The translations under genes and the position numbers were made by a program. This document shows positions 8,154-17,056 of a stretch of 50,902 nucleotides of DNA, one piece after another (within the stretch, counting starts at the first letter, position 1; every line of letters begins with the position of its first letter). A model generated the notes under the pieces. It saw only the letters and a list, made by a program, of their open reading frames with translations, had not been told where the DNA came from and searched no databases. Location: positions 1-50,902 of the forward strand of contig JAJDAY010000034.1 in NCBI GenBank assembly GCA_029261655.1, read 5' to 3'. Source of the DNA: Nitrospinaceae bacterium. GTDB taxonomy: Bacteria > Nitrospinota > Nitrospinia > Nitrospinales > VA-1.

Positions 8154-8867
8154 CTACGCTATTTTCTCAAGTTTGATTTTATTGTAAATAGCGAATACTT
8201 TTCCTGAATATTTATGGGTTCTCTTGCCTTTGCGCAAATGGCGGGCGGTCCGGGTGGGTCCGTGGTTGTATGCTTCAAGGGCGGTTTTCATATTTCCAAA
8301 GCGGTTGAGCAATTTGCTCAGATAGTAAGTGCCCAGGGTAATATTTTTTTCCGGACGATATAAGGTACGCGTTCCCCGCCATCGGATATTCGATTCCGAA
8401 GCCATGGCCTTGCCGGTTTTCAGCCGTATCTGCATCAGACCGAGAGCGCCGGCCTTGGATTTCGCCCGATGATTGAAAGAACTTTCGGTGATGATGACGG
8501 CTGTTAAAAATAAAGGGTCGTAGCCATATTTTCTACTTTGGCTGAGAATGTGCTGGGAGATACTCTCCTTATTAGAGTCCGTCATTCCGGTTTTATAATC
8601 CGTGATCACGTTTATGATTTTTTTGTGCACCACATGGTCCAGATCGGGGTGGATTTTTTCACGGGGTGTGTGTCGTTGGACCCAGGCCCTTTTTACCGCA
8701 ACATCCTGGACGGGCAATCCTTTTTCAAATTTAACCGGCAGAATCTTTACGGGTTTATGCTGATTTTCACATGCCAGGCTTACGTTGACCTGAAGCGACA
8801 GCAGGGCGATGACAGCGATTATCACGGCGCTGATACTGGATAGAAAACGATAGATTGAAAAAGCCAT
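8154..8867 (-). CDS. Lytic transglycosylase, SLT domain, secreted
   Basis: 237 residues with a hydrophobic signal segment (about residues 10-31). A linker with no recognised domain follows, then a C-terminal Slt70-type catalytic domain from about residue 105. Conserved motifs in order are ESSF (containing the catalytic Glu), GALGLMQI, NITLGTYYLS and AYNHGP. The family cleaves the MurNAc-GlcNAc bond of peptidoglycan to give 1,6-anhydro products. ATG start at 8867. It lies alone, tail-to-tail with the LRR gene (67 bp apart). It follows the molybdoenzyme gene upstream on the same strand by about 190 bp, so co-transcription is possible but not required. Confidence 0.9.
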   Translation of the reverse strand: MAFSIYRFLSSISAVIIAVIALLSLQVNVSLACENQHKPVKILPVKFEKGLPVQDVAVKRAWVQRHTPREKIHPDLDHVVHKKIINVITDYKTGMTDSNKESISQHILSQSRKYGYDPLFLTAVIITESSFNHRAKSKAGALGLMQIRLKTGKAMASESNIRWRGTRTLYRPEKNITLGTYYLSKLLNRFGNMKTALEAYNHGPTRTARHLRKGKRTHKYSGKVFAIYNKIKLEKIA

Positions 8868-9058
8868 TATTTATCCCCTGACCAATTTATTTTTTAAAAT
8901 TGATTAAAACATATCGGCAACAGGATAAAAAAGCATGATCGAGAACTTATCAAGCTGAGGTCACAAATTAGAAACAATACGACAGGATGGGGAGTGGGAA
9001 CGGTCCAATAAAAACCGCTCTGATAGCGGATCTCCTGAAAGACGTTGAAAAACCGGGC

Positions 9059-9748
9059 TTATTCGGAATAACGGTCGTTCAGCCAGGGTTCGGCGGTGTT
9101 GGAATAGCCGCGTTTCTCCCAGAAACCAAGCTCGTCGTGCTCACGGAAAACGATTTCACCGATCCATTTTGCGCCTTTCCAGGCATAGAGTTGCGGCGTT
9201 ATCATGCGCACCGGGCCGCCGTGGTCGCGGGTGAGAGGGTGCCCCTCCCAGTGGTGGACCAGCAGAACATCGTCCTTCATGGCCTCACTTAAGGGAAGAT
9301 TGGTGGAATAGGCGTCAAACGCTTTGATGAAAACGAATTTGGCGTTGTCCAGCGGCTCGCAATGGGCTGCGATATCTCTAAAACGCACTCCCTTCCAATG
9401 ATTGTCCATCTGACTCCAGCTGGTGACACAATGAAAATCGGAAACATCCTCGACCTGTGGAAGCTCCATGAACTGATCCCAGGTGAACGCTTGAGGGTGC
9501 TTTACCAGCCCGGAAATGGTCAGGTTCCAGGTGACTTCGTCAAGCTCCGGGTGAAAGCCCAGATCGAGCACCGGCCAGTTCTTGGACTCATGCTGACCGG
9601 GAGGAAGCTTGGGGTTGCCGTCGCGGTTCAATTCACCGGAACCCATTGGCAGTTCGGCTTCCCATTTTTTCTTCGCCCACAGGGCTTTACGGTATTCGAT
9701 CAGCTTTTGCCGGCCTTGAATGCGTTTGGAATTGGGATCGAAGGTCAT
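9059..9748 (-). CDS. Sulfite-oxidase-like molybdopterin oxidoreductase
   Basis: 229 residues when started at the ATG at 9748. The frame extends upstream to 9949, but that part is unlike the family and would run into the divergent gene's leader; AGGAG lies about 12 nt before 9748. The oxidoreductase-molybdopterin domain is clear: FHCVTSWSQMDN, where the Cys is the expected molybdenum ligand, then WKGVRFRDI, VFIKAFDAYSTNLPL, LLVHHWEGHPLTRDHGGPVR, PQLYAWKGAKWI and the C-terminal GFWEKRGYSN. No Tat or Sec signal is seen, so it is probably cytoplasmic, like the YuiH-type group rather than exported MsrP. The physiological substrate is not known. Confidence 0.9.
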   Translation of the reverse strand: MTFDPNSKRIQGRQKLIEYRKALWAKKKWEAELPMGSGELNRDGNPKLPPGQHESKNWPVLDLGFHPELDEVTWNLTISGLVKHPQAFTWDQFMELPQVEDVSDFHCVTSWSQMDNHWKGVRFRDIAAHCEPLDNAKFVFIKAFDAYSTNLPLSEAMKDDVLLVHHWEGHPLTRDHGGPVRMITPQLYAWKGAKWIGEIVFREHDELGFWEKRGYSNTAEPWLNDRYSE

Positions 9749-9952
9749 GGATGAATCAGGCTCCTGATAAATTTGATGCGAATATGGTTGATTAGATGAA
9801 TAAGCGATCATTAAGTTACGAAAATTCAAGGAAATTCCCGTAATAGAGTCGGGAGACCAAATTTTACAGAATTTTGTAATAGATATAAAGGGATTCCTGC
9901 AAGATACCGAAAAGATAATAATGTCAACTCTTTGCGGGAGAGACCCCACCTC

Positions 9953-12900
9953 ATGAGCCTGAAAATCCTATCCTTCAACTGGCACGAGCCTTACCTTTGT
10001 CTTTTATCTAAAATCGGCCACGAATTTTTGGTGATAGAGCCGGAAATCGGCCCTGGAAAAATCAGGAAATGGGACCAGAACATGCGTCCCCTCCCGAAAA
10101 ACGTCCGTCTTTTATCCCTTGAGTCCGCCAAAGAAGAGCTGGACCGAAACAACGTCGACGTGATCATCGCCCACAACGTGAAAGATCTGATCGAGCTAAA
10201 GGATTATACGCTTCCCAAGGTTCTGGTTTTCCACAATCGGCTGTCCACTGAAATTGATCTTGGGCAGGGCAAGGTGGATAGAGAAGAATACCTCGCGAAA
10301 ATCAAACCGTTTTTCCAGCAGGCCAAAAAAGTATTCATTTCCGAAAGCAAGAAACGGGATTGGGGGATGGACGGTAAAGTGATTCTTCCCGGATTGGATG
10401 TCTCGGAATATGACCCGTATACCGGAGAAAAACCCACTATTTTGAGAGTGGGCAATCTGTTTAAAGAACGCGATCTCATGCTGGGTTATACCGCCAGCCA
10501 GAAGGTGGTGGAGGGTTTTTCCAGGATCACTTTGGGAATGAATCCGTCGATACCATCGTCACGTCTCTCCAAAGGGTTTCAGGACCTCAAGGACCATTAC
10601 AGCCAGTGCCGTGTGTTTCTCAACACGACCGTGGACGGTTATGAGGATGGCTATAACCTTGCCATGCTGGAGGCGATGGCGGCAGGAATGCCGGTCGTTT
10701 CGACTTTCAACCGAACCTCCCCGATTGAAAACGGTGTGAACGGTTATATATCCAACGACATCGCGGAGTTACGATCTTCGGTCGCGGAATTACTTGAAGA
10801 CCCCGACAAAGCCAGAGTACTGGGGCTAAAGGCCAGAGAAACCGTGCAAGAACAATTTGGGTTGACGGCATTTCTGAAATCCTGGACCGAAGTGATTCAG
10901 GAAAGCATCGTTGAGTTTCTCGAGGCAACCGGAGTCTCCATGAATCCTGCTCAAAAGCCATTTTATGAAAAACCCAGAAAAAATATCCTGTTGAATTATG
11001 TGTCGTATCCAGTAACGACGGCTCACTACCTGGAACGGGCGTTCAGGAAAGAACACAACGTGATCACCGCAGGCGCCATGATCACTCAGGAGATCATCCG
11101 GAAATGGAACCTTGAAGCGTTGAATTATGAAATCACACCCCAGGACATTCCCTGCGATTCTTCCGCCACGTTGACTCACATGTTGAGCCAGTTGCCTCAT
11201 GGGTGGCAACCGGACCTTTATCTATGGGTCGAGACGGGGCTGGGCGGGCTTGTGCCGGATTTGAGCGAGCATGACCTGCCCAAAGCCTGTTATCTGATCG
11301 ACACGCACATTCATTTTGAACGCCATAAACAAATCGCCCGGCAGTTTGATTTCGTTTTCCTCGCGCAGAAAGCCTATGTCGAGCCGATGCGTGCGGAAGG
11401 CTTGAAAAATGTTTTCTGGTTGCCCCTGGGGTGCGACCCGGATATTCATGGGCGGAAAGATTTAGAAGAGAAATACGAAGTGGGTTTTGTGGGATCGGTC
11501 ACCCCTTCCCATGAGCGGCGAAAGCGATTGCTGGATAAAATCGGTGAATACTTTTCCCTGCACACCGACCGCAAATTCATGGACGAAATGGCGGCGGTGT
11601 TTTCCCAGTCAAAAATCGTTTTTAACGAAGCCATCAACCGGGACTTGAACATGCGAGTGTTCGAGGCGCTGTGCAGCGGCAGTCTTCTGGTCACGGATTC
11701 AGCTCCGGGAAGCGGACTCCGGGAATTTTTTAAAGACAATGAGCATCTGGTCATTTTCAATGAAGAAAACCTGATCGAACGGATTCAATTTTATCTGGAA
11801 CATCCTGAAGAACGGTTAAAGATTGCCCGGCAAGGTCAAAAAGAAGTGCTGGCCCGCCACACCTACGACCACAGGGCAAAATCTCTGTTGGCCACACTGG
11901 ACGAATATTTCAAGGCCAATGACGCTCCTCAAAAGGAAGTCAATGAAGCGCCTCAAACTGAGGCCGGTCAAAAGCCGGATTCGTATTATCAAAATGTAAG
12001 GAACGACCTTTTCCCCCTCATTCCAGAGTCTGCGTCCACCATTCTGGAAGTTGGATGCGCCGCTGGTATGACCGGGAAAGAGTTGAAGAAAAGACCGGGA
12101 GTGTTTGTCGCGGGAGTGGAAAACGACCCGGAAGCGGCGGCTCTGGCGCGAAAGGTGCTGGACGATGTGGTGGAGGGGAATATCGAGGACATGGAATTGC
12201 CGTATAGCGAAAACAGTTTTGACTGTATTTTATTCGCGGATGTGCTGGAGCATCTCATCGACCCTCTTTCCGTGTTGAAAAAAACCAGGAAATACCTGAA
12301 ACCTGGGGGCACCGTGGTGGCGAGCATTCCCAATGTGCAGTTCATGGGGCTGATCCATCATCTGGTGGATGGCAACTGGACTTACCAGAAGGAAGGAATT
12401 CTGGATGAAACCCATTTGCGGTTTTTTACTTTTAAGGAAATGGAAAAACTGTTCATCCGTGCGGGTTTTGAAATCGGCCAGGTCGAGGAAACGCTGGACC
12501 CGCAGTTTAAGAAATTAAAACCGGGAAGCCGCACCTCCTTGAATATTGGCCGGATGACCATCAAAGATCTGACCCCTGAAGAGGCCCGGCGGTTTTTTGT
12601 TTTTCAGTACAAAATTTCTGCAGGTCTCAAGGTTGAGAATGTTCTGAACACAGAGGACCTGCTGACAAAAGCAAAACAACTGGAAAAAGAAAACAATTAT
12701 CAGTCTGCCCTGCTGGTATACCGGCAATTGCAGGAGCAGGTCCCCGAACATGCGGACGCCATGACCGGCGAGGCCAATTGTTGCATGCACCTGCAGGATG
12801 GCGAGCGGGCCGGGGAGTTGTATCAAAAAGCTCTTTCATTGCATCCTGAAAATATATCGGCCCGCATGGGCATGAGTTCGCTGGAATTGCAGAAAGGAAA

Positions 12901-13342
12901 CTGGGGTTTGGCGATTGAAGGTTTTTTTCAGGTCCTTGAAATCCAGCAGAAAAATGACAAGGCCTGGACCGGGTTGGGAATCGCGTTCAGGCAAAAGAAA
13001 ATGATTCCACAGGCAGAGGATTGCTTTGTTCACGCCCTGGACGCAAACGTGGAAAACTCCCTGGCGTTGACAAACCTCATGGAATTGTCTTATGAGGAGA
13101 AGAAATTTGCCGAATGCGAAAAAGTCCTGAAAAAATATTTAATACTGCATCCCGCCAATTTGAATATTTTGTTTGGACTGGCAGGAGTGCAGTACAAAAT
13201 GGATAAGTGGGTTGAAGTGAATGAAACCCTGGAAAAAATTCTGCTGTTTGATCCCGACCACAAAGACGCGCTCGATCTGCAGGCGCAACTTGACCGGAAA
13301 GTAAACTCTATTCAACAGAAAGAGCAAACGGAACTGGCTTGA
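9953..13342 (+). CDS. Large fusion protein: two glycosyltransferase domains, SAM methyltransferase and TPR repeats
   Basis: 1129 residues from the ATG at 9953, preferred over a TTG at 9932 because the protein then begins MSLKILSFN and GGGAG lies 12 nt upstream. Domains: GT-B-like about 1-335 (DGYEDGYNLAMLEAMAAGMPV is the donor-site region); a second CgeB/GT1-like unit about 340-655 (GFVGSVTPSHERR, MRVFEALCSGSLLV); class I methyltransferase about 675-880 (LEVGCAAGMTG SAM-binding loop, FDCILFADVLEH, LKPGGTVVASIPN); TPR repeats about 885-1110. This is a one-polypeptide machine for glycan or glycoprotein modification. The two genes behind it are also glycosyltransferases. Acceptor unknown; flagellin or surface glycan are possible. 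Confidence 0.85.
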   Translation: MSLKILSFNWHEPYLCLLSKIGHEFLVIEPEIGPGKIRKWDQNMRPLPKNVRLLSLESAKEELDRNNVDVIIAHNVKDLIELKDYTLPKVLVFHNRLSTEIDLGQGKVDREEYLAKIKPFFQQAKKVFISESKKRDWGMDGKVILPGLDVSEYDPYTGEKPTILRVGNLFKERDLMLGYTASQKVVEGFSRITLGMNPSIPSSRLSKGFQDLKDHYSQCRVFLNTTVDGYEDGYNLAMLEAMAAGMPVVSTFNRTSPIENGVNGYISNDIAELRSSVAELLEDPDKARVLGLKARETVQEQFGLTAFLKSWTEVIQESIVEFLEATGVSMNPAQKPFYEKPRKNILLNYVSYPVTTAHYLERAFRKEHNVITAGAMITQEIIRKWNLEALNYEITPQDIPCDSSATLTHMLSQLPHGWQPDLYLWVETGLGGLVPDLSEHDLPKACYLIDTHIHFERHKQIARQFDFVFLAQKAYVEPMRAEGLKNVFWLPLGCDPDIHGRKDLEEKYEVGFVGSVTPSHERRKRLLDKIGEYFSLHTDRKFMDEMAAVFSQSKIVFNEAINRDLNMRVFEALCSGSLLVTDSAPGSGLREFFKDNEHLVIFNEENLIERIQFYLEHPEERLKIARQGQKEVLARHTYDHRAKSLLATLDEYFKANDAPQKEVNEAPQTEAGQKPDSYYQNVRNDLFPLIPESASTILEVGCAAGMTGKELKKRPGVFVAGVENDPEAAALARKVLDDVVEGNIEDMELPYSENSFDCILFADVLEHLIDPLSVLKKTRKYLKPGGTVVASIPNVQFMGLIHHLVDGNWTYQKEGILDETHLRFFTFKEMEKLFIRAGFEIGQVEETLDPQFKKLKPGSRTSLNIGRMTIKDLTPEEARRFFVFQYKISAGLKVENVLNTEDLLTKAKQLEKENNYQSALLVYRQLQEQVPEHADAMTGEANCCMHLQDGERAGELYQKALSLHPENISARMGMSSLELQKGNWGLAIEGFFQVLEIQQKNDKAWTGLGIAFRQKKMIPQAEDCFVHALDANVENSLALTNLMELSYEEKKFAECEKVLKKYLILHPANLNILFGLAGVQYKMDKWVEVNETLEKILLFDPDHKDALDLQAQLDRKVNSIQQKEQTELA

Positions 13343-13519
13343 AGCGTGTTCGTAATTCGTTAATTATATTTGGTATTTAAAAATAATATTCTAAGGGAAA
13401 TTCCAGGGTTTTTCCGGTGCATCGAATTCGTTCATGTTCTCATTCATGAAACCATCGAAAAAACTTTCAGTATTCAGGTAAACCCTCAAAATTGTTATGT
13501 TTAGTAACGGAAACCAAAT

Positions 13520-15313
13520 ATGAATCTGTTTGGAGAAAACCTGAAGCGATTGCAGGCGCAGGACCCGGCTCTGGCGAAACGGGTTCTGGCCGCCAAAAAA
13601 ACCGAAACCGTGCAGGTTGTCCTTGCAAAAGATGGGCATCCTGTTCCCCGCGTCGGAAACGTTTCCCTGCATAGCACCTATCGGCCAAAAGAAGAAGCGT
13701 TCAGGGCGGTATCTGAGTTTGTGGTCCGGGAGGGTTTTGAAAGCGTTATTTTCGGACTGGGCTTCGGGTATCACGTGGAGGCTGTGTTGGAAAAATTTTC
13801 CGGTCGGGTCACGGTCATCGAACCTTCGATGGAAATCTTTCAGGCCTTTCTTTCGTCAATAGACCTGCGACCTTTTCTGCCGAGGACTCGTTTTTTAATT
13901 GCGCAACCGACGCCAAAAATATTAGCCCGCAATGCCCCCCAAACCTGGGATGTTTTTCAACATATTCCCTCTGTTCGGGTTTCTCAGGCTTATTTTGAAA
14001 GTCTTGAACAAGGACGTGAGTTGTCGGGTTTTTTGCGCACTCATTCCCTCAGAATTCTTGTGGTCAACCCGATTTATGGCGGATCTTTGCCGACCGCTCG
14101 CCACACTGCCTCCGCTTTGAAGAAACTCGGGCATCATGTGGCCGTAGCCGAATGCGATAAATTTGCCGATGGGTTCGCTTCTCTCAAAGATATCACCCGC
14201 AACAAGAAAAATGCGAACGCCCTGTCCGGTCAATTCATGAATTTCATGGGGGAAACCGTTGCCGCCCGCGCCGCTGAATTTCAGCCCGACCTCATTCTGG
14301 CCCTTGCTCAGGCTCCTCTGACTCCGCAAGCCATCGAAAGGTTGAAATCTCTTAAAATCCCCGTCGCCTTCTGGTTTGTGGAAGATTATCGCACTCTGCC
14401 GTACTGGAAGGAAGTCGCAGGTTCCTATGATTTTTTCTTCACCCTTCAACAGGGAGAAGTCTTTGAGCAGCTTCAGTCGGCGGGAGCAAAAAATATGTAC
14501 TACCTGCCGCAGGGGTGTTTTCCTGATGAGCATCGGCCGCTCAAACTGAACCCGGACGAGCAAAAAACCTATGGGGCGGACCTTTCGTTTATGGGTGCGG
14601 CCTATTACAACAGAAGACAGTCCTTTCCCCAATTGCTGGAGCATGATTTTAAAATCTGGGGAACCGATTGGGATTTGCAATCGCCAGTCGGTCAGTGTGT
14701 GCAGAATGAAAACCGTCGGGTATCCTCCAGGGAGTCGGTCAAAATTTACAACGGTGCCAAAATCCATTTGAACCTGCATTCTTCGACCTATCACGAAGGG
14801 GTCAACCCGGATGGCGATTTTGTGAATCCCCGTACATTTGAAATAGCATCCTGCGGCGGGTTTCAGCTGGTTGACCAGCGTTCGGAACTCAGCGAACTGT
14901 TCCGGGAAGGTGAGGAAATAGCTACTTTTAAAAATGTTCAGGATATGAGGCAAAAAATAGCCCACTACCTTGAGCATGCAGAAGAAAGAAAGCTCATTGC
15001 CCAAAAGGGCCGTGAACGGGTATTAGCGGAGCACACCCTTGAGCACCGCATGACCGAACTGTTGATTCACATTTTTGGGAATCAATTGCAATCCCTGAAG
15101 CAGAGGGTTGCCGGCAGGAGGGAATCCATTGAAGATTTTATTGAACAGGCGGGTGAAAAAACCGAGCTTGCGGACTATCTCGAACAGTTCCGCGGAACCC
15201 CGGAGTTTTCTCTGAAAACCGTCACCGATCAAATCACTAAAGGCGAGGGCGCTTTGACAAAAACAGAAACCCTCATGCTGATGGTGAATCAATTGGTGAA
15301 TGAAAAGAGGTGA
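13520..15313 (+). CDS. CgeB/Maf-like glycosyltransferase
   Basis: 597 residues. The N-terminal ~170 residues contain LHSTYRPKEEA and a Rossmann-like VIFGLGFGYHVEAVLE with VTVIEPS. Both resemble the N-terminal region of Maf motility-accessory-factor proteins that glycosylate flagellins. From about 175 to 520 a CgeB/DUF3880-like GT-B fold follows: LVVNPIYGGSLPTARH, FWFVEDYRT, YLPQGCFPDEH, LSFMGAAYYNRR, and the donor-side PRTFEIASCGGFQLVD. A helical tail ends the protein. It is in the same operon direction as the fusion glycosyltransferase (177 bp gap) and the GT9 gene (3 bp gap). The Maf similarity is pattern-based; flagellin as target is inference. Confidence 0.78.
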   Translation: MNLFGENLKRLQAQDPALAKRVLAAKKTETVQVVLAKDGHPVPRVGNVSLHSTYRPKEEAFRAVSEFVVREGFESVIFGLGFGYHVEAVLEKFSGRVTVIEPSMEIFQAFLSSIDLRPFLPRTRFLIAQPTPKILARNAPQTWDVFQHIPSVRVSQAYFESLEQGRELSGFLRTHSLRILVVNPIYGGSLPTARHTASALKKLGHHVAVAECDKFADGFASLKDITRNKKNANALSGQFMNFMGETVAARAAEFQPDLILALAQAPLTPQAIERLKSLKIPVAFWFVEDYRTLPYWKEVAGSYDFFFTLQQGEVFEQLQSAGAKNMYYLPQGCFPDEHRPLKLNPDEQKTYGADLSFMGAAYYNRRQSFPQLLEHDFKIWGTDWDLQSPVGQCVQNENRRVSSRESVKIYNGAKIHLNLHSSTYHEGVNPDGDFVNPRTFEIASCGGFQLVDQRSELSELFREGEEIATFKNVQDMRQKIAHYLEHAEERKLIAQKGRERVLAEHTLEHRMTELLIHIFGNQLQSLKQRVAGRRESIEDFIEQAGEKTELADYLEQFRGTPEFSLKTVTDQITKGEGALTKTETLMLMVNQLVNEKR

Positions 15314-15316
15314 GTA

Positions 15317-17056
15317 TTGGTTGATCGTATTCTCGTCATGAGTCTGACCCGTATGGGTGATCTCGTGCAGGCGACTCCATTGATAAGCGGGTTGCGGAAA
15401 AAATACCCGGAAGCAAAAATCACGTTGATGGTGTCGAGTGATTTTGCCGTATTGGTCCCCAGCATTCCCGACATCGACGATTCCATCGTTCTGGACATCC
15501 GCCAGTTCACAGATAAAGGCCTCTGGAAGAAAATGACCTGGGTGGTCCTCTACCGTTATCTGGAAACTTTTCTTGAGGGCGTGAAAAACCGGCGGTTTGA
15601 TCTTGTGGTGAACCTCAGCCACTCGAAACTCAGCGCCCTGATGATTTTGTTTCTCGGCATCAAAAAAGTGCTGGGATTCATGTGCAATGCCACCGGCGAC
15701 CGCATGACCCGTCATCCGTGGATGCAGTATTTCGGGATCGAGCCCTTCAACCGTGTTTACAACCCTTTCAATCTGGTTGAAATTTTCACCCGTGGGGCAG
15801 ACGTCGAACTGAGAAACCAAAGAATCAGGATCAATGTCGCAAAGGAAAGCCAGGCGTCCATCGTCCACCAGCTCCAGCGGGAAAATATTGGCGAGGAAGA
15901 ACTGTTGATCGGTATTCAGGCGGGTTCCAGTCTTGAAAATCGCAGATGGCCGGCCAGGTATTTTGCCGAATTGGCGGACCTGCTGGTCGAACGCCTCAAT
16001 GCCCGGATTGTCCTGTTCGGGGTGGCTGGCGAAGCGCCGCTCGCCAGAGAAATTAAAAATCTGGCGGTCCGCAAGGAACATATAACCGACCTGACGGGAA
16101 AAACCGATATCAACCAGTTGATCGGGTGGGTGGGTAAATGCGCTTATCTGGTGACCAATGATACGGGCACCATGCACATTGCCGCCGCACTGGGAACCCG
16201 GATCGTGGGGTTATTTTTCGCGCACGCGCATCCAGTTGAGACAGGGCCTTATTCTCCCGGCCATGTGTTGTTTCAGGCAAGAATCTCCTGCGCACCCTGC
16301 AGTTATGGAGTGCAGTGTAATAACATCGTCTGCATCCATAAAGTTCAACCCCGCCATTTGTCCTCAATGATTGTGAATCACCAGAAAGAAAATGCCTGGA
16401 AGCTCCCCATAAATATGGGGCCTCTGGATGAAATGGACATTTTTGAAACCGTCTATGGAGACGACCACAGGCTCACCTTGAGGCCACTCATACGCCATGT
16501 GGTGAATCTGGACGATATCCTTAGACAGTGCTATTCCCGTTTATGGCTCGACTCCCTCAGTGTTGCGGATGAAGATTCATTGGATACGGAGGCGGTGATA
16601 AAAACCATCCGGCGGGATTACGACTGTGGTGAGATGGCAGATGTTGTCGATTCCTTGGAGGAGAAAATCGAAGTCCTGGGAGATTTGGTCCGGTTGACTG
16701 AAAAAGGGATGCAGGCAACGGGAGGCATCATTCGATTGTTCCGGGGGAAATCGTCGCCTGAAAAATTGCAGGCACTGGGGGAAGAGATCAATCGTATTGA
16801 TGAGCAATTGAACCTGACGGGATGCGCCCACCCGGAATTAAAACCCGTCGTCGACATGTTTAAAAAGCGCAAGGAAAATTTTCAGGGAGAAAATGTCGTC
16901 AAGCTGGCAGGAGCCACCCGGCAATGTTACGAGAAAATGGCCGATGAACTCAGGAGATTGAAAAGCCTCCTGAAAGCGGTTGTCTGGTCCTTTTCAGATA
17001 TCCGGGACGATCAGGAGGTGGATACGTCCATCAACGCGGTGGTTCCGGGGAGGTAG
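15317..17056 (+). CDS. GT9 heptosyltransferase-like protein with long helical C-terminal extension
   Basis: 579 residues from a TTG at 15317, with GAGGTGA just upstream overlapping the previous gene's end. Residues 1-350 are a GT9 (ADP-heptose:LPS heptosyltransferase type) domain: ILVMSLTRMGDLVQATPLI, IGIQAGSSLENRRWP, LTGKTDINQLI, and VTNDTGTMHIAAALG at the nucleotide-sugar site. The CAPC-type cysteine cluster after it (residues about 325-340) is also seen in the family. The final ~200 residues are charged and helical and match nothing I recognise. Typical GT9 enzymes have about 350 residues. The 3' end overlaps the convergent phosphoglycerate kinase gene by 46 bp. Confidence 0.85.
   Translation: MVDRILVMSLTRMGDLVQATPLISGLRKKYPEAKITLMVSSDFAVLVPSIPDIDDSIVLDIRQFTDKGLWKKMTWVVLYRYLETFLEGVKNRRFDLVVNLSHSKLSALMILFLGIKKVLGFMCNATGDRMTRHPWMQYFGIEPFNRVYNPFNLVEIFTRGADVELRNQRIRINVAKESQASIVHQLQRENIGEEELLIGIQAGSSLENRRWPARYFAELADLLVERLNARIVLFGVAGEAPLAREIKNLAVRKEHITDLTGKTDINQLIGWVGKCAYLVTNDTGTMHIAAALGTRIVGLFFAHAHPVETGPYSPGHVLFQARISCAPCSYGVQCNNIVCIHKVQPRHLSSMIVNHQKENAWKLPINMGPLDEMDIFETVYGDDHRLTLRPLIRHVVNLDDILRQCYSRLWLDSLSVADEDSLDTEAVIKTIRRDYDCGEMADVVDSLEEKIEVLGDLVRLTEKGMQATGGIIRLFRGKSSPEKLQALGEEINRIDEQLNLTGCAHPELKPVVDMFKKRKENFQGENVVKLAGATRQCYEKMADELRRLKSLLKAVVWSFSDIRDDQEVDTSINAVVPGR

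Noticed and set aside
9749..9949. N-terminal extension of the sulfite-oxidase-like protein
   Set aside because: These 67 residues do not resemble the family and would overlap the divergent gene's leader; the ATG at 9748 is preferred.
13922..15004. Minus-strand open frame of 360 codons opposite the CgeB/Maf-like gene
   Set aside because: Shadow of a real gene; no ribosome binding site and no family features.
15023..16177. Minus-strand open frame of 384 codons opposite the GT9 gene
   Set aside because: Spans two real plus-strand genes with clear motifs; the translation shows no domain.
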